Positions 10,480 through 20,777 of a DNA stretch of 46,894 bases are shown in pieces; positions within the stretch are counted from its first letter, which is position 1, and every line of letters begins with the position of its first letter. This DNA is from Ophiosphaerella korrae. Taxonomy: Eukaryota; Ascomycota; Dothideomycetes; Pleosporales; Phaeosphaeriaceae. The notes beneath the pieces were generated by a model, which was not told the origin of the DNA, made no database searches, and saw nothing but the letters and a program-made list of their open reading frames with translations. The stretch covers positions 1 through 46,894 of the forward strand of contig JALNQF010000326.1 in NCBI GenBank assembly GCA_028456385.1. The letters are read 5' to 3'. Both the position numbers and the translations under genes were made by a program.

Positions 10480-10915
10480 TTTATAGAAAACTTAGTTATT
10501 AGAATATATAACCTAGACTTACTAGTAATAGTAAAAATAGACGTATCTAACTTAGTCTATAGGATAGTACTAATACAAGAAGACCTAGATATAAAATAAG
10601 AATATTTAGTTAAATACTTCTCTAAGAAAATAAAGCTAGTAGAACTTAATTACCTAATTTATAATAAAGAGATACTAGTAATCTATAAAGTATTTAAATA
10701 ATAGAGAGTATATTTATAAAAAGTAAAATATAAAACAAAGGTCTATATAGACTATAAGAACTTTATAGGATTTATACTAAATAAAGAACTATTATAATAC
10801 TATATAAAATAGTAAGAATTCTTATTAATATTTAACTTAGAAATTATATATATAAAAGGGAAAGATAACTAGTTTGTAGACGCCCTTAGTAGAAGACTAG
10901 ACTTATAAGAAGAAG
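10480..10915 (+). pseudogene. RNase H of D
   Basis: Removes RNA from the RNA-DNA hybrid. KIDVSNLVYRIVL (near 10534) is the first active-site block (normally DAS...G.vL); its Asp is preserved because the codon follows an A. YFSKKIKLVELNY (near 10615) and the terminal block DALSRR (near 10879) complete the domain. Spacing is normal for a Ty3/Gypsy RNase H. It is continuous in frame with the RT, apart from stops. Confidence 0.87.
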
Positions 10916-11079
10916 TAAATACTACTAGTATAGTTCTAGTTAAGAATAAAAAAGGATACCTAGTTTTAAATATACCTAAGATAGCTACAATACTTAAGAG
11001 AAAAGGTAGTAAGTAAAATAAATAGATTTAGAAAGAAATAAAGAAAGCCTCTAAAGAAATAAAAAAGCTTAAGATTTAA

Positions 11080-12050
11080 AAAGAAATTATAAAAGCCTAT
11101 AAAAGAATATATATCCTAAGAAAGATATAAAGAGAATTTATATAATAATTCTATAAATTACTAGTATATAGATACTAAGGTATTAATAAAATATTAGATA
11201 GACTCTTAAAGGATTACTATATCTTAAAGGTAAGATAACTAGTAATAGAAGTACTATAAGACTATATAGAATACTATAGAAATAAATACAATAGATACGC
11301 ACTATATAGAATACTATAACTAGTTAAAATACTAGAATAACTATAGAGAGTTATTACAATAGACTTTATTACAAAGTTACTAAAGTTAAAAGACTTAATA
11401 TTAGAAGTTAAGAATAATAGAATTCTAATAATAGTAGATAAGCTTATAAAGTATTTATACTTTAGACTATATAAAGAGAAAAGTAAGATAGAAGTTACTA
11501 TATATTAGGTTCTAGGAACTATAATTAGCTAGTATAGTATTCTAGATAAGATTATTATAGATAGAGATACAAGATTTATATTAAAACTATAGGGAATAAT
11601 ATTAGTATAGTTAGGAATCTAGTATATAATATTAATAGTATATTACCTATAGATAGATAGATAATTAGAACGTATAAACTAGATAGTAGAGTAATACTTA
11701 AGATACTACCTTAATTATAACTAGAACAATTAGGTATAATTACTACCTATAGTATAGTTAGTATATAATAGCGTAAAGAATATAGTAATAAGAGTATTAC
11801 CCTTCTTTATAAACTATAGATTTAACTTTAATATATACTAAATACTAAAATTATAAATATCTTAGTCTCTAAGAAGAGAAAATTTTATAAATAGACTTAA
11901 AGAGATATATAACTAACTAAGATAAGATAAAGAATTCTTATAGGATTAAATAGTAAAGTACTATAACAAGAAATACTAAAAAGGACCTTAATTTAAAAAG
12001 AGAGAAAAAGTATAGTTAGTACGAAGAAATATTAAAAGTAAATAATTAAG
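11080..12050 (+). pseudogene. Integrase of D
   Basis: Inserts the DNA copy into the genome. The N-terminal zinc-binding region lies near 11130-11300 (RYQGINKILDRLL; several His/Cys are now Tyr). In the catalytic core the first Asp is in IDFITKL (GAC, 11362-11364), the second in IIIDRDTRF (GAT, 11560-11562), and the Glu in QLERINQ (GAA, 11668-11670). Unlike the protease and RT, all three catalytic residues survive, because their codons do not place the critical G after a T. The C-terminal region with NYRFNFNIYQ follows near 11810. Stops still prevent expression. Confidence 0.9.
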
Positions 12051-12224
12051 TTCTAAACTAGATTACGTTAAGATAAGACTATATAAGATTAAAAAGAAAG
12101 TTATACTAGTTATATTTAAATTAAAGCTACTAGATAAAATAAGGATATACCTAATATTCTACGTAGTACTACTAGAAAAAGTACTATAAGAAGTAGAACT
12201 ACTAGTGTATAAAGTAGATACGTA

Positions 12225-12375
12225 TAGAGAATAAGAGGAATAAGAAGTTAAAGAAATCTTATAGTACTAATTCTATAATAGAAGAAACTATTACCTAGTA
12301 AAATAGGTAAGTATAGATAAAAAAGGAAAACTATAAAAAGATATATAGAAACTAGAGGAGTACTAAAGTTAAAAC
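12225..12375 (+). pseudogene. Chromodomain of D
   Basis: The polyprotein ends with a chromodomain, which in chromoviruses directs integration to heterochromatin by reading histone H3K9 methylation. Seen here: EEQEVKEIL near 12235, then YYLVKQV near 12288 (family pattern EYLVKWKGY) and a KLEEYQ-like end (family pattern W-P). Trp and Gln codons are stops. The presence of this domain fits the piling of these elements into one AT-rich block, although that link is an inference. Confidence 0.8.
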
Positions 12376-13009
12376 CCTTTAGACTACCTAGTAGCGAGTA
12401 AGAAAGACTTACGCTACTAGTGATAGGTAAAGAGGCGCTAGACGCGCCTAATATAGTAAGAACCTAAGCAGCTTATATTATAGACTTAAAGTCTAATTTA
12501 GACTCTAAGAGAATAGCTTATATAATAGATTTCTTATTATTTAAAGCTTTTATCTTATAAAGATAAATAAGATAAGTATAATTTTTTACCTATATACTTA
12601 GAATCTAATTATATTCTTTTTTAGCTTCTACAATCTATAATAATAGTTTTTCTTAAGCGTAGTTAATAGCTCTCTTTATTAAATATAAGTATAGATACGT
12701 AAATAAGTATTTTTAACTTATAGTCTATAAGAGATACGCTAGATAAGTTATAAGATAAATAAGTATTAGTATAAATATATACCTTATAGGCTTTACTATA
12801 CTTTAAAGAAAGATAAACTAAAAGAAGATTAGAAGACTTATAATAAAAATAAGGAAATATCTTAATACTATAATATAATACGCGATTAGCTAATTAGAGA
12901 CGTTAAAGAGTAGATTTAGTAGGTATAGAGTTAAGTAACAAAGAACTTTATATTAATAAAGAAACTAGGTTAATAACTTTAGCTTTAAGATAAGAAAATA
13001 AGAGCTTAC
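12376..13009. other. 3' region of D
   Basis: About 630 bp between the chromodomain and the polypurine tract, unusually long for a 3' untranslated part. The homologous region exists in G (36516-37153), C (14195-14850), F2 (24734-25390), F1 and G1. In the least mutated copies one frame on the antisense strand is nearly open (see the antisense frame in C). In D itself it is too mutated to judge. Confidence 0.6.
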
Positions 13010-13011
13010 CT

Positions 13012-13025
13012 AGGAGGAGAGATAG
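13012..13025 (+). other. Polypurine tract of D
   Basis: AGGAGGAGAGATAG directly before the 3' LTR, primer for plus-strand synthesis. Equivalent tracts ending in -ATAG precede the 3' LTR in G, C, F1 and F2. Confidence 0.8.
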
Positions 13026-13421
13026 TATTATAGAGGTAATAAGAAGAATTAAGATAGAGCTAATTAGTCCTAACTTAGATACTAACAAAGTATAGGATAA
13101 GTAAGGTAGTAACCCTAATTAGGAAGCTACCTATAATTAGGATACGTAGTAGTAATCTATAATTACGTATAATAGATTAAAGTAATCTATAAAGTTATAT
13201 AAATAGATTACTAGAAGTATATAAGTACTATAATATATATTATTAGAATAGTATTAGTAATTTAATCTTTTAACTATAGAACGCTAATATAAGATAGTTA
13301 TAAAATATCTTCTATTATTTATAGTTATTATAGATTACTATATAAACTTTTATTATTAACTCTTAATCTACTAACTTTTACAAGATAGGTACCTATAGTT
13401 AATAATAGGTAGCCTATTATA
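13026..13421 (+). repeat. 3' LTR of D
   Basis: 396 bp, near-identical to 6503-6899, differing mostly by transitions. It is preceded by a purine tract and followed by ATATA. Confidence 0.92.
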
Positions 13422-13426
13422 ATATA

Positions 13427-13729
13427 GTTAGTATTTTAAACTTTTTTAAGTAGTTATAGTAAAAGTTAAAAGTAGTAATTATACTTTATAAAAAGCTTGT
13501 TTATACCTATTAAAAGTTTTAAGCTTAATTAAGTAGTTCTAGTAAAAGTTAAAAGTAGCTTTATATTTTATAAATTCTTCTACTAGCTTTTATATAAGTT
13601 TATTATAGCTAGTTTAATAGACTAAGTAGTACTATCTTATATATTTTCTATACTCTTTAAAGTATATATCTAAGATAGATTCTACTAAGTATTCTTTATA
13701 TATACTACTAGTTTTTTTATTAGTAATAA
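13427..13729. other. Unit U, segment 3, with an ~83-bp tandem duplication
   Basis: It lies between elements D and C. Two copies of a unit of about 83 bp start near 13434 and 13517; the best-matching part is AAGTAGTTMTAGTAAAAG at 13448 and 13531. No coding frame is recognised. Its last bases (AATAA, 13725-13729) are the target duplication of C. Confidence 0.55.
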
Positions 13730-14177
13730 TGTAATAGGTATACTAGGGTCGACTTCCTAGTAACCTTTAAGTTATTAGTAGATTGCAAGGTAATAACAAA
13801 AGCTTATATTATAATTAGTAATAACTATAAACAATAGTTAATTTGTATATATAATATTAAGTATTAGCGTTCTAGGTTAAAGATTAGATTACTAATACTA
13901 TCCTAATAATGCGTATTACTACTAACTATATACCTATATTTCTTAGCTAGCTTTATACTTCGCGTTTACTAAGATCGCAAATTGTAAATTTATTACGTGT
14001 TTCTTAGCTAGCTTTATACTTTGTATTTACTAAGATTATAAATTGCAAATTTATTACGTATCTCTATTATAGTTAGTTTTCTAATTAAGTTTGTTACCCT
14101 ATAAGTTATACGTGTTATTATTATCTATAGTAGAGCTAATTAGCTTAAGTTAGTTTTCTCTTGTTATAACTATAACA
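13730..14177 (-). repeat. 3' LTR of C
   Basis: 448 bp, the same length as the 5' LTR and differing mostly by transitions (for example GGGTCGAC against GGGTTAAC near the left end). The repeated module occurs twice, with TTTACTAAG near 13965 and 14036. Confidence 0.93.
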
Positions 14178-14194
14178 CTATTTTCCTCTTTAGG
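14178..14194 (-). other. Polypurine tract of C
   Basis: Minus strand CCTAAAGAGGAAAATAG directly before the 3' LTR, the same position and ending as in G and D. Confidence 0.8.
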
Positions 14195-14562
14195 TAAGTT
14201 CTTGTTTTCCTATCTTAGGCTTAAAGTTATTAGTCTAGTTTCTTTGTTTATTTCTAGTTCTTTATTATTCTCTATATCTTCTTATTCTAATTGTAATAAA
14301 CTTCTTCTTATTACTTATATTACTTGTAATAAAGTTAAAATATTTCCTTACGCCTATTATACTTAATTAAAGCTTACTTATCTTATATCTTTAAAGGATA
14401 GTGAGTATTATAACAAGTGTATTCTTGCTAATATTTAATATAAATATACTCCTTCTAGTATTTCTCTTATAGAGTGTAGGTGTTTAATTTCTATATAGTC
14501 TCTTCTTACTAAATTATATAAGGCGAGCTATTAACTAAGCTTAAAAGATACTATTATTATAG

Positions 14563-14853
14563 CTTATAAAGGCTAAAGCTAAGTATAAGTTAACTCTTTA
14601 TAAGCTAGTAGATCTTTATTCTTATATTAAGTGTCTTTGTAAGATAAAGGCTTATAATAACGCTAAATTGTTTAAATAGTCTTGTACCTTAGAGGCTAAG
14701 ATAGACCTTAAGGATACTATAGAGGCTACTCTAGCTCCTATTATATTAGACGTTCCTAGCGCCTCTCTATTTACTATTAGTAGTGCTAGTTTTCTTAGTT
14801 TGCTGCTAGGCGTTCTAGAGGATTTTAATTTTAGAACTCCTTTAGTTTCTTAA
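14563..14853 (+). other. Nearly open antisense frame in the 3' region of C
   Basis: 97 codons in one plus-strand frame, antisense to element C, with a single internal stop (TAG in AAATAGTCT near 14671) before a TAA at 14851-14853. The translation looks protein-like (LTLYKLVDLYSYIK, then EATLAP, then LGVLEDFNFRTPLVS). The same frame in G (minus strand, about 36790-36500) has two internal stops, and in F2 (plus, about 25110-25408) it still ends EDFNFRTPLVS. The opposite, sense frame is full of TAA/TAG, but these can be mutated Gln codons. No ATG is seen. It could be an antisense gene, a fragment of a captured gene, or chance. Confidence 0.35.
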
Positions 14854-14854
14854 A

Positions 14855-15010
14855 GTAGTTAAGCTTATCTTTAAGTTTTTATATATCTTCTTATAGTTAT
14901 CCTTTTTTATTTATTCTTATCTATTTTACTAGGTAGTAGTTTCTTCTATTATAAAATTAGTACTATAGGATTTTTTTAACTTCTTATTCTTCTTATTCTC
15001 TATATATATC
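14855..15010 (-). pseudogene. Chromodomain of C
   Basis: By homology with D and G, the minus strand across 15010-14855 encodes the terminal chromodomain; the EYLVKW-type block falls near 14945-14925. It overlaps the end of the nearly open plus-strand frame 14563-14853 only at its edge. Confidence 0.72.
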
Positions 15011-15179
15011 TACTTTATATACTAGTAGTTCTACGTTTTATAGTACTATCTTAAGTAGCGCTACGTAGAAAGTTAGATATATCCTTATCTTGTCTAGTAA
15101 CTTTAATTTAAATATAACTAGTGTAACTTCTTTCTTAATTTTATATAGTCCTATTTTAACGTAGTCTAGTTTAGAACTT

Positions 15180-16150
15180 AGTTATTTAGTTTTTATATTC
15201 CTTTATATTAACTATACTTTCTCTCTCTCTCTAAATTAAAGTCTCTCTTTATATTTTTTATTATAGTACTTAGCTATCTAATTATATAGGAATTCTATGT
15301 CCTATCTTAGTTAATTGTGTATATCTCTAAGTCTATTAGTAAGGTTTTCTCCTCTTAGAGACTAGGATTCTTTAGTTCTTAGTATTTAATATATACTAGG
15401 GTTAAATCTATAGTTTATAAAGAAAGATAATACTCTTATTACTATATTCTTTACGCTGTTATATACTAATTGTGCTATAAGTAGTAGCTATACCTAATTA
15501 TTCTAGTTGTAGTTAAGGTAGTATCTTAAGTACTATTCTACTATCTAATTTATTTATTCTAATTATCTATCTATAAGTAGTATACTATTAATATTATATA
15601 TCTAACTCCTAATTATACTATTATTGTTCCCTATAGTTTTAATATAAACCTTATATCTCTATCTATAATTATCTTATCTAGTAGTCTATATTAACTAATT
15701 ATAGTTCCTAGAATCTAATATATAGTGACTTCTATCCTACTTTTCTCTTTATATAGTCTAAAGTATAAGTACTTTATAAGTTTATCTACTATTATTAGGA
15801 TTCTATTATATTTAACTCCTAATATTAGGTCTTTTAACTTAAGTAACTTTGTAATAAAGTCTATTATAATAACTCTCTATAGTTATCCTAGTACTTTTAT
15901 TAGTTATAGCGTTCTATATAGTATATATCTACTATACTTATTTCTATAATATTCTATATAGTTTTGTAGTACTTCTATTACTAGTTATCTTACTTTTAGG
16001 ATATAGTAGTCTTATAGTAGTCTATCTAGGGTTTTGTTAATTCCTTAATATCTATATACTAGTAATTTGTAAAATTATTATATAAATTCTCTCTAGATCT
16101 TTCTTAGAATATATATTCTTCTATAGGCTTATATAAATCCTTTTTAGATT
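15180..16150 (-). pseudogene. Integrase of C
   Basis: Catalytic core on the minus strand: first Asp in IDFITK (codon at 15861-15859), second Asp in IIDRDIR (15663-15661) and the Glu after DRQL (15559-15557). All three remain, as in D and G. The zinc-binding region lies to the right, near 16090-15930. The plus-strand open stretch at 15725-15949 is a shadow of this domain. Confidence 0.87.
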
Positions 16151-16319
16151 TCTAGTTTCTTTATTTCTTTAGATACTTCTTATATTATTTTCTAAATCTA
16201 TTTATCTAGCTCGCTACTTTTTCTTTTAAGTATTATAGCTATTTTAAGTGTATTTAAGACTAAGTATCTTTCTTTGTTCTTAACTAGAACTATACTAGTA
16301 GTGTTTACTTCTTCTTATA

Positions 16320-16760
16320 AGTCTAGTCTTCTACTAAGAGCGTCTACTAATTAGTTGTCTTTCCCTTTTATATATATAATTTCTAAATTAAATATTAATA
16401 GGAATTCTTACTATCTTATATAGTATTATAATAGTTCTTTATTTAGTATAAATCTTATAAGATTTTTATAGTCTATATAGACCTTTATTTAGTATTTTAC
16501 TCTTTATAAGTATACTCTCTACTATTTAAATACTTTATAGATTACTAGTATTTCTTTATTATAGATTAAGTAGTTAAGTTCTACTAGTTTTATTTTCTTA
16601 GAGAAGTATTTAACTAAATATTCTTGTTTAGTCCTTAGGTCTTCTTGTATTAGTACTATTTTATAGACTAAGTTAGATGCGTCTATTTTTACTATTACTA
16701 GTAGGTCTAGGTTATATATTCTAATAACTAGATTTTCTATAAACTTTCTTTTAATCTTAT
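16320..16760 (-). pseudogene. RNase H of C
   Basis: The first block KIDASNLVYKIVL is readable near 16693-16655 and the end block DALSRR near 16345-16328 on the minus strand. It is continuous with the RT. Stops fall at Gln/Trp positions. Confidence 0.85.
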
Positions 16761-16799
16761 TAAATACTTTATTGTATTCTTCTATCTATTTAAATAGCG

Positions 16800-17530
16800 T
16801 ATCTTTTTTTATAAGTTTTGTTATAGGTTCTATATCTTTAGACTATCTTACTATTAACTTCCTATAAAAGTTTACTAGCTTATAAAATTATTATACCTCT
16901 TTTAGGTTTTTTAGTATTAGCTATTTATTAATTAATTTAATCTTTCTTAGGTTAATTTTTATTTTTCCTAGTTTAATAATAAATCCTAAGAAATCTATTT
17001 CCTTTATATAGAATTTGTATTTTCTTATTTTAAGAAATAATTTATTCTCTACTAATCTTTCTAGTACTTTGTTTATATATTATACGTGTTCTTCCTTTAT
17101 TTCTAAAAATATAAAGATATTATCTAGATATATAAATATAAATACGTTTAAGTACTCTCTTAGTACTATATTAATTCTTTCTTAGAAGGCTACTAGTACG
17201 TTCGTTAATCTAAAAAGTATAACTAGGTAATTGTATAGTTTATATTGCGTTCTAAACGCTATTTTCTATTTATTACCTTTTTTAATTCTAATTTAGTAGT
17301 AGGCGTTTTAGATATCTAGTTTTATAAAGATCTTTACTTTTTATAGCTTATCTTATATTTTATCTATTTGTAGTAAGGGGTATTAGTTCTTGTTTATAAT
17401 TACGTTAGTTTTTCTAAAATCTACGCATAGTCTTTTATTACTTATCTCTTTTTTATCTATAAATATAAGTCTATATATTACTAAAGATTTAGATTCTTAT
17501 ATCTATCCTTTTTATATTGCGTTTTTAATA
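16800..17530 (-). pseudogene. Reverse transcriptase of C
   Basis: Minus-strand RT homologous to D. The catalytic block reads YLDNIFIFLE around 17131-17102, with Asn for the second Asp. Upstream blocks, including the DIQNAYYQIRI equivalent near 17310, are visible with stops. A short plus-strand open stretch at 17390-17572 is only the complement of this domain. Confidence 0.88.
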
Positions 17531-17759
17531 AATATTTATTTAATTTTTAATTCTTCTTCTATTTTTCTATAAACTAGGCTCTATCTTATATTCTTATCTT
17601 TCTCTAGGTCTATTACTAAGTCCTATAGCTAATATTCTAGGACATAATCTTCGGGTTCTATAAGCTATTTTTCTTATTTCTTGTATTTTTTAAAGAATTT
17701 TCCTTTATAGGTACCTATGTTAGCCTTTAGTATATCTATTTTATAGTAGTTAATTTTTC

Positions 17760-18060
17760 CTATTCTCTAATTAATATATAGGTTAGTTATCTATAACTAT
17801 AGTATTTCTAGTATTATATCTTGTTTATTATTAATTGTTGTTATATCTATAACTATATTTTTTATTATTATCCCTTCTAATTCTAGTGTAGAGAGAACTA
17901 TCTTAAACTTAATAGGTTCTTAAAATAGTTTTCTTTTAATTGTACTTAGTTATTAAGAGTACTTCTTTATTATATAACGTATTCCTTATATTTCTACAAA
18001 CTTCTTAGATATAAAGTTCTTTGTAGCTCTACTATTAATTATTAATTATACCTTCTTTTC
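17760..18060 (-). pseudogene. Aspartic protease of C
   Basis: The active-site block reads NSRATKNFISKKF on the minus strand, with NSRA at about 18036-18025 in place of DSGA. These are the same two substitutions as in D and G. The second conserved block (VILG type) would fall near 17815-17800. Not catalytic. Confidence 0.82.
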
Positions 18061-19149
18061 TTAATATATACCTATTTTCGTAATATATAGGCCTCTTATA
18101 CCTTCTAGTTATTTTTACTTAGGTAATTTTATAAATTATCTATTTTTCTAAAGCTATAAGCCTACTTGAAGTTTATATTCTTTATATTTTAGATATTTAT
18201 TATATATATATTTGTACTATAGTCCTTCTTAGACGTATTTCTTAAGTAGTTTTAGTCCTAGCCTTATTACTACGTATCCTTCTTCTAGGATTATTTCCTA
18301 TCCTTAGATATCTTCTACTAGAATTACTCTTATATAGTTGTAGCCTCTTCTTCTTATAAGCTATATATTGTTATTTACTTTAGGGTTTCTATATATAATA
18401 TAATTTTTATCTAGGTATAATATCTATAATACTTTAAAGTGTACTAGATACTTTAGTTCTATTATTTTATTATCCTCTTCCTAGTATTTGTCTTTTCTAG
18501 GTATATCTATTATTAGGATATAGTACACTACTAGTACTGTTAGTATATAGGCTTTATTAATCTATTACGTTTTTTTTTATAAGGAATTACTATTTCCTTT
18601 ATATAGGTATTCTTCCTCCTACAACTATATATTATTTTATCTATTTCTAGAATAGAGTAAACTTTATTTCTTTAGGGTTATGCTCTTTCTAGTCTTTATA
18701 CGCTTCCTCTATACTTATAACTAGTAAGTATTTTTAAATAAACTTCTATTGTTTATTTTATTCCTTTATATCTATTATTATATAGCTATTATAGCTATAT
18801 ATTATTAACTAGGCGTATTCTATTCCTCTTATATTAATTTATCTCTTACTTTCTCTTAGTCCTTTAGAGGAAGCTATAGTAGTCTCTTTATCTTATACTA
18901 GTCCTTTAGCCTAGATTAATAGAATCTAGGGCTCTTCCTCTCCTAAATCTTCTATTAGTAAGTCTATTATATATACTATTTCTTCTAGCTATACTTTTAT
19001 TCTATATTCTTTTATTACTACTACTCTATTCTTTTATAAAAACTATCCTACTCTTTCTTTACTAGATTAATATATATAGTAGTTATCTTTATAATAAAAG
19101 GTCTAATAGAGTATTATATATTATAATTCTTTACTCCTAGCTACTCTTT

Positions 19150-20275
19150 CTTAGGGTTTAGCTTATACTTTTAGTACTTCCTTCTTCTTTTTAGTTATCT
19201 TTAACTAGGTTTCTTTATCTTTCTTAAAGTCTTTACTTCTATAGTCTTTTATAAAGTATCCTAGTTTTCTATATTTATAGTATACTATATTCTTTTTCTT
19301 TTATAATTAGTAATCTTTTATATAGTAGCTTTTCTTACTATAGTTAAAGTATATAAAGTCTTTATTCTTCTTTTTCTTTCTATCCTTATTAGCGTTAAGG
19401 ATTATAGGGTCTCTCTTGTCCTAATTTTAGGTAGATCCTCTATACTTATTCTTCTTCTATTCTTAAAGATTATTATTAATTTATATTACCTATTACTTTA
19501 AGGCTTCTAGTATTCTAGGTTTCTCTATATAGATTATCTTGTATTAGATTTTTAAGTTTAGTCTTTATTTAAATTATAATATTAAGGCTAATTTATTCTA
19601 TTCTATATTTTACAATAGTTATTTAAACTATAATATATATTTAGAGATACTCTTATTTTATATAAGCTTCTCTAGCCTTTCTTTAGCTTATTAGGTAATA
19701 TCTATATCCCTAAATACTACTCTTATTTGTTTAGTAAAGTATTTATAACTTCTAAAGATAGCTCTAGTTTTATCTTTCTAGATTATTAGGGTATATATTA
19801 TGTAATCTATCTAGTAGAGTTTAAACTATCTTATCGCATCCTCTTTAAAGTGCATTCTAATATATATTACCTTCTTCTCTTCTATATTAAAGTATAGTAC
19901 TTATATATCTATTTAGAGTTATACTAATACTATAAAAGGTCTTAGTTTCTCCCTTATTCTATTAAACTTCTTAAGTATAGGTATCTTTAGTAGTTTCTTT
20001 GTTGCACTTATTTCTTAGCGTTAAGTAATTAGTTCTATCTAGTTTTATCCTTTTATAATAGCTTTAATCTAGGCCTTATTTTACTTTGTATATTCTTAAA
20101 GTTCTTTGTTCTAAGTTTCTAGAGCATTAATTACTATTTTTATAACTTCTTTTTTAGAGATTAGGTTATTTATATATTCTCTAACTACTTTCTATATAGT
20201 ATTATCTTATTTATAACTACTTATAGGTGCTTTAGCTACTTATTTAGTTAAACTTTCTACTATCGTGTTAGCTAG
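19150..20275 (-). pseudogene. gag of C
   Basis: Same Gag as in D and G on the minus strand: N-terminal charged region near 20200-20000, capsid-like core near 19950-19500, and two CCHC knuckles at about 19351-19308 and 19284-19241. The knuckles read YFNYSKKSYYIKDY and YYKYRKLGYFIKDY, with cysteines replaced by tyrosine as RIP (TGY to TAY) predicts. The particle protein would be non-functional, and stops are frequent. The N-terminal codon cannot be fixed. Confidence 0.82.
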
Positions 20276-20302
20276 ACTATACGCTACTTACGCTTTACTC
20301 CT

Positions 20303-20324
20303 TGTAATAACTAAATTAGCAAGG
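20303..20324 (-). other. Primer binding site region of C
   Basis: On the minus strand CCTTGCTAATTTAGTTATTA follows the 5' LTR directly, the same sequence as in G and not TGG-initiated. It supports the site being conserved across the family. Confidence 0.6.
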
Positions 20325-20772
20325 TATAATAGGTATACTAGGGTTAACTTCCTAGTAACCTTTAAGTTATTAGTAGATTGCAAGGTAATAACAAAAGCTT
20401 ATATTATAATTAGTAATAACTATAAATAATAGTTAATTTGTATATACAATATTAAGTATTAGCGTTCTAGGTTAAAGATTAGATTACTAATACTATCCTA
20501 ATAATACGTATTACTACTAACTATATACTTATATTTCTTAGCTAGCTTTATACTTCGCGTTTACTAAGATTATAAATTATAAATTTATTACGTATTTCTT
20601 AGCTAGCTTTGTACTTTGTATTTACTAAGATTGTAAATTGTAAATTTATTACGTGTCTCTATTATAGTTAGTTTCCTAATCAAGTTTGTTGCCCTATAGG
20701 TTATACGTGTTGTTGTTATCTATAGTAGGGCTAATTAGCTTAAGTTAGTTTTCTCTTGTTATAACTATAACA
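20325..20772 (-). repeat. 5' LTR of C
   Basis: 448 bp. On the minus strand it starts TGTTATAGTTATAACAAGAG and ends CCTATTATA. The U3 part contains a ~71-bp repeated module (TTTACTAAGAT...TTATTACG). Confidence 0.93.
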
Positions 20773-20777
20773 AATAA

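Larger units (their letters stand above)
6503..13421 (+). mobile_element. Complete chromovirus D (Ty3/Gypsy)
   Basis: A 6919-bp LTR retrotransposon, complete in structure but dead in coding capacity. LTRs lie at 6503-6899 and 13026-13421, and ATATA target duplications at 6498-6502 and 13422-13426; in this AT-rich DNA that match alone is weak, but it falls exactly at the LTR ends. Domain order Gag, protease, RT, RNase H, integrase, chromodomain identifies a fungal chromovirus related to MAGGY-type elements. Every frame is cut by TAA/TAG at Gln/Trp/Arg positions. Residual CpA on this, the sense, strand exceeds TpG. It is inserted in unit U. Confidence 0.93.
13730..20772 (-). mobile_element. Complete chromovirus C (Ty3/Gypsy)
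   Basis: A 7043-bp element on the minus strand with two 448-bp LTRs (13730-14177 and 20325-20772) and matching AATAA target duplications (13725-13729 and 20773-20777). Full domain set from right to left: primer site, gag, protease, RT, RNase H, integrase, chromodomain, 3' region, purine tract. It is better preserved than D, F1 and F2, with many TpG left on the plus strand (sense CpA) but few CpA. It inserted in unit U next to D, in the opposite orientation. Its LTR belongs to the subtype with TTTACTAAGAT repeats. Confidence 0.94.

Noticed and set aside
15725..15949. Short plus-strand open frame with a hydrophobic translation
   Set aside because: It is the complement of the integrase of element C; low complexity and RIP composition explain the open stretch.
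17390..17572. Short plus-strand open frame, hydrophobic
   Set aside because: It is antisense to the reverse transcriptase of C and has no family resemblance.
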